Assembly: GCA_034440635.1 (NCBI GenBank)
Contig: JAOTON010000385.1
Span: 3,130,501-3,194,500, forward strand
Reading direction: 5' to 3'
DNA: 64,000 bases
Origin: Lepas anatifera
Lineage: Eukaryota > Arthropoda > Thecostraca > Lepadidae
Part shown: piece after piece, positions 61,077 to 64,000 of the stretch
Layout: the number at the start of each line of letters is the position of its first letter
How positions within the stretch are numbered: the stretch's first letter is position 1
The notes under the pieces: model-generated
Database searches by the model: none
The model's input: the letters and a program-made list of their open reading frames with translations, nothing else
What the model was told of the DNA's origin: nothing
Position numbers and translations under genes: made by a program

Positions 61077-61468
61077 CGAGACTTCTCAGAACAGGGCTTC
61101 TCAGGGTTTCCTGCGAGCCTGTAGCAGGCCTCGGGGGCTCCTTCGAGCCTGTAGCAGGCCTTCTCGGGGGCTCCTGTGAGCCTTTATCTGGCCTTCTCAG
61201 GGTCTCCTGCGAGCCTGTAGCAGGCCCCGGGGGCTCCTTCGAGCCTGTAGCAGGCCTTCCCGGGGGCTGCTGTGAGCCTTTATCTGGCCTTCTCAGGGTC
61301 TCCTGTGAGCCTGTAGCAGGCCTCGGGGGCTCATTCGAGCCTGTAGCAGGCCTCGGGGGCTCCTGCGAGCCTTTATCTGGCCTTCTCGGGGGCTCCTGTG
61401 AGCCTTTATCGGGCCTTCTCGGGGGCTCCTGTGAGCCTTTATCGGGCCTTCTCAGGAGTTCCTGCGAG
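61077..61468. repeat. 30/33-bp GC-rich minisatellite, about 12 units
   Basis: Units contain GAGCCTGTAGCAGGCCTCGG or GAGCCTTTATCTGGCCTTCT then GGGGCTCCT. Lengths of 30 and 33 bp keep one minus-strand frame open from 61479 to 61054 (141 codons). It is built of SQEPPRRPDKG and SKEPPRPATG units. It lies in the intron A/B on the same strand as the gene, but exons A and B already join in phase, so I treat it as non-coding. Confidence 0.93.
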
Positions 61469-62063
61469 TCACACGGCACGCAGGCGGCGACCTTTGCGCC
61501 ATAGTAGTTGAGCGCGCTCTAGCCCATGCTTGCCACGCAAAATCTCACATTGGATCCAGCTGTGATGACTGATGATGCAATGACCACCATTAATCCCCTG
61601 TTAACACACGCACTTTAAACTGCATAGTCCTTATACACGCAATCAGTATGCTCAGTACGCAGGCTTTATTACGTGATATGTCTAAATGCCAATGTTGTGT
61701 TGTTTGGAATATCACCCTATCGTCCTTCGCAATGTTAAGACCATTTTCCCCCTTAATTCCGTGAGTGCAGATGTCGGATAAAACTTATACTACCGATTAT
61801 CTAAAAACATTCTAATTATCAAACTTATTCAAATGTACTGTATATTTATCTAACGTTTTCATGAAGCGGCGTACAGGCATTCCAGTGCGCTGGTTCATGT
61901 AACACAAATTCCAATTAGAACAGTATTGATCTCTTCTCAGCGCTGGCAATAATACCATCACAATGAGCATGTTTTCAAATGTATAAGAAGCACAACGGAC
62001 AAACCTCCAGAATATAAAATTTAATGTTCTAAAAATACATGTTTATTTTCCCGGGTGTCTCAC

Positions 62064-62242
62064 CCTTCAGAAAGTTTGCGTGACTTGTCGTCGTCGCCTT
62101 CGGCATCGGTGGGAATCAGCTTGGGCGGCACCAGCGCGCTGCGCCGGCCCATGGCAGAGGCGGGAGGCGCCTCCTGAGGGGCTGACTCCTCCTCGGTGAT
62201 GCCGATACACCGCGTCTCGGCCGGAAACACGTCCGAACCATC
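62064..62242 (-). CDS. RhoGEF exon A (N-terminal region, residues 1-59 of the partial chain)
   Basis: The acceptor is TTCCCCCAG before GATGGTTCGG and the donor is GAAGG before GTGAGA. The exon is 179 nt, starts in phase 0 and leaves two bases (GG) of a glycine codon, completed by the G that opens exon B. The encoded segment is acidic and proline/alanine-rich (TEEESAPQEAPPASAMGRR, then KLIPTDAEGDDDKSRK) and shows no fold. Such disordered leaders are common in PLEKHG proteins. An internal ATG exists, but the frame is open up to the acceptor, so an upstream exon is expected. The acceptor region is tandemly duplicated 46 nt upstream; that is reported as a finding. Confidence 0.8.
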
Positions 62243-64000
62243 CTGGGGGAAGGTGACGTCAGTTATACTTTATGACTTGCGAACTATCCTGGGGGAGGGT
62301 GACGTCAGTTATATGCCATGCCACACAATGACGTCAGCACCAGCTGAGGCCTGAGGGACAACACCAGACACCGTCTGGCACGGCTGCTACGAGCAATTCC
62401 AGGACTGCAACAATAACACCACTGTGGATATATCCCGACAGATTGTGCACCCACGGCTAGCTTATGTAGCCTCACAGCCGCCAGTAATGTATAAAACATT
62501 GGGCGAAAAAACATTTGTCTGGCTGTCAGGTAGAAGGAATGCCTATTTATTTTAATGTACTGTCTTGTCTAAGTAGTTTCAAGCTCTTTCTTATTCTATC
62601 ATGCAATAAGATTAAACAGTAGCTGTTACATGACTTATTCACGAGATCGCACTGCTATCCATGTAGAAAGCATAAGAAAAAAACAAGCCCCGGAGGTGAT
62701 CCCGCCCCGAAGACCTATCCCTCCACCGTTCAACCACTTCAGTGCAGCTCGCTCGGAGCTGCATGGTCTCTGAGCGCGACTATCACATCATCTGTAGAGG
62801 GCTGGGAATCTCACGCATAGTCGCAAACGAGAGTCGGACAGCCGAAACATCACTGAAGCTTGTGAATTTTTAAAGAATTCCTTGAAAAGAATATTAATTG
62901 TACTCACCCCTGACACATGTCTGTCTTAGCCCTAACCCTGGTAAAATTACCATCCCGCGTAATAAGTATACGAGTGGTCAGTATGTTGTTTGAAAATCTA
63001 GTTGACAAGTTAATACAATTATGTATATCAAATAAGATAATATATTTGTTTAGAAAGAGTGCAGCATGGATATCAATATCAGCACGAGAGAGCGTGTTAA
63101 CCACCAGTCTGACACGCGCGAAGACATCTGCAACGCGAACGTGGCATTTTGGAAGAACCAGGAGCCCCAAAAGGAGACAGGCATCAGCAATATAAACTCT
63201 GGATGATTACCAATAATCCTGTATATTCTGTCATCTGGGGCAGAAGGGACATTTTTTTGTATTTTGACAGCATTCATGGACCCTTTTGAGCGTGTATTCC
63301 CAGTTCACACTCAAGTCGTATGATCCAGATACAGCGCGTGTAAGCTTACCTTCCGGCTTCTAACTACGACCAAGGAGTGAGATAAACCGATTTGAACCGT
63401 TAAGACTGTTCATAACCACAGCAAACAGTTGACTACAACTGCGCAAGGTCGTCTTGGAGCCGACGTCAAGCTGCCAGGTTTGATATTTCTCAAAGTTTCC
63501 GTTACGGCATAATTGATGACAGTCTGGAGGAGAGCCGTGGGTTAATGCGCTGGCAGACTGCAGGGTTTGACGCGCTAATTTGCTTACAGCTGGATGTCGT
63601 AAGCTCTTGCCTGCTCCGAGATATTTCATCCATTATGCAATTATAAAAGGAGCTCCCAGCCGCACGGCAGCGCAAGCACCTTGAGGCTTAGGCCAAGCTG
63701 TTGAGCTGGTGCACAGTAAACCTTGGAAAACGATAGCGGCTTTGATTCCGGTCACTGGGGCATTCCACGACAAATCGACAAATCGATGGGTTGAAATAAC
63801 ACCCTTATATCTCAGATTTTCATGAAAATTTGGAACTAGGGTTCTCAGTAGCGCTGAAAACGACTGTGGTATTTTTAGTCTCGTCCGCATAATCGTTTCG
63901 GAGTACAAGCCTTGGACAATCCAGCATCGGACGCGTGCATCGGACTTTTCGCTTGAGTTTTTAGCCATTTAAATTAAAGGTGTTTCTTCAAGAGGTTACC

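Overview
This window looks like animal nuclear DNA, dominated by introns. The protein signal is a chain of short exons with GT..AG borders and matching phases. It is surrounded by dense families of small non-autonomous transposons, tRNA-derived SINEs and long microsatellites. I see no operons, Shine-Dalgarno spacing or long bacterial-type genes. The organism is probably an invertebrate, perhaps a crustacean or other arthropod. That guess rests on the general repeat style and is weak; the sequence does not prove it.

The one recognisable gene is on the minus strand and fills the right half. Ten exons run from 62242 down to 33953. Joined, they give 1857 nt, an uninterrupted 619-codon frame, with every intron phase compatible. 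The protein is a Rho-family guanine nucleotide exchange factor of the PLEKHG type. It has a low-complexity N-terminal region (exons A-E), a Dbl-homology (RhoGEF) domain (end of exon E to exon J) and the start of a PH domain (exon J). By remembered family pattern it is closer to PLEKHG7-type proteins than to PLEKHG5. The start codon lies outside the window or in an exon I could not find. The rest of the PH domain and the C-terminus should lie below 33953, but I could not locate those exons.

The left half (1-33900) has no host gene I can recognise. It holds TTAA-flanked elements with CACGCGCA-type or CCCCACCGGG-type ends (piggyBac-like, 0.8-1 kb, internally rich in AGGTCA/TGACCT words). It also holds hAT-like MITEs starting CAGNGGCG with 8-bp target duplications, a GTTAGGACACCGGG-ended element, SINEs, a pentanucleotide array and a 48-bp minisatellite. 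At 26740-27400 there is a frameshifted minus-strand coding remnant. The same repeat families lie in the introns of the right half.

The most unusual structure is at 42879-43206. Two abutting hairpins have unrelated stems (22 bp and about 106 bp) but the same 37-nt loop, differing only at its last base. Two further inverted duplications (41559-41644 and 56429-56465) suggest recurrent fold-back copying. At 56429 a neighbouring diverged repeat copy appears to show the state without the second arm.
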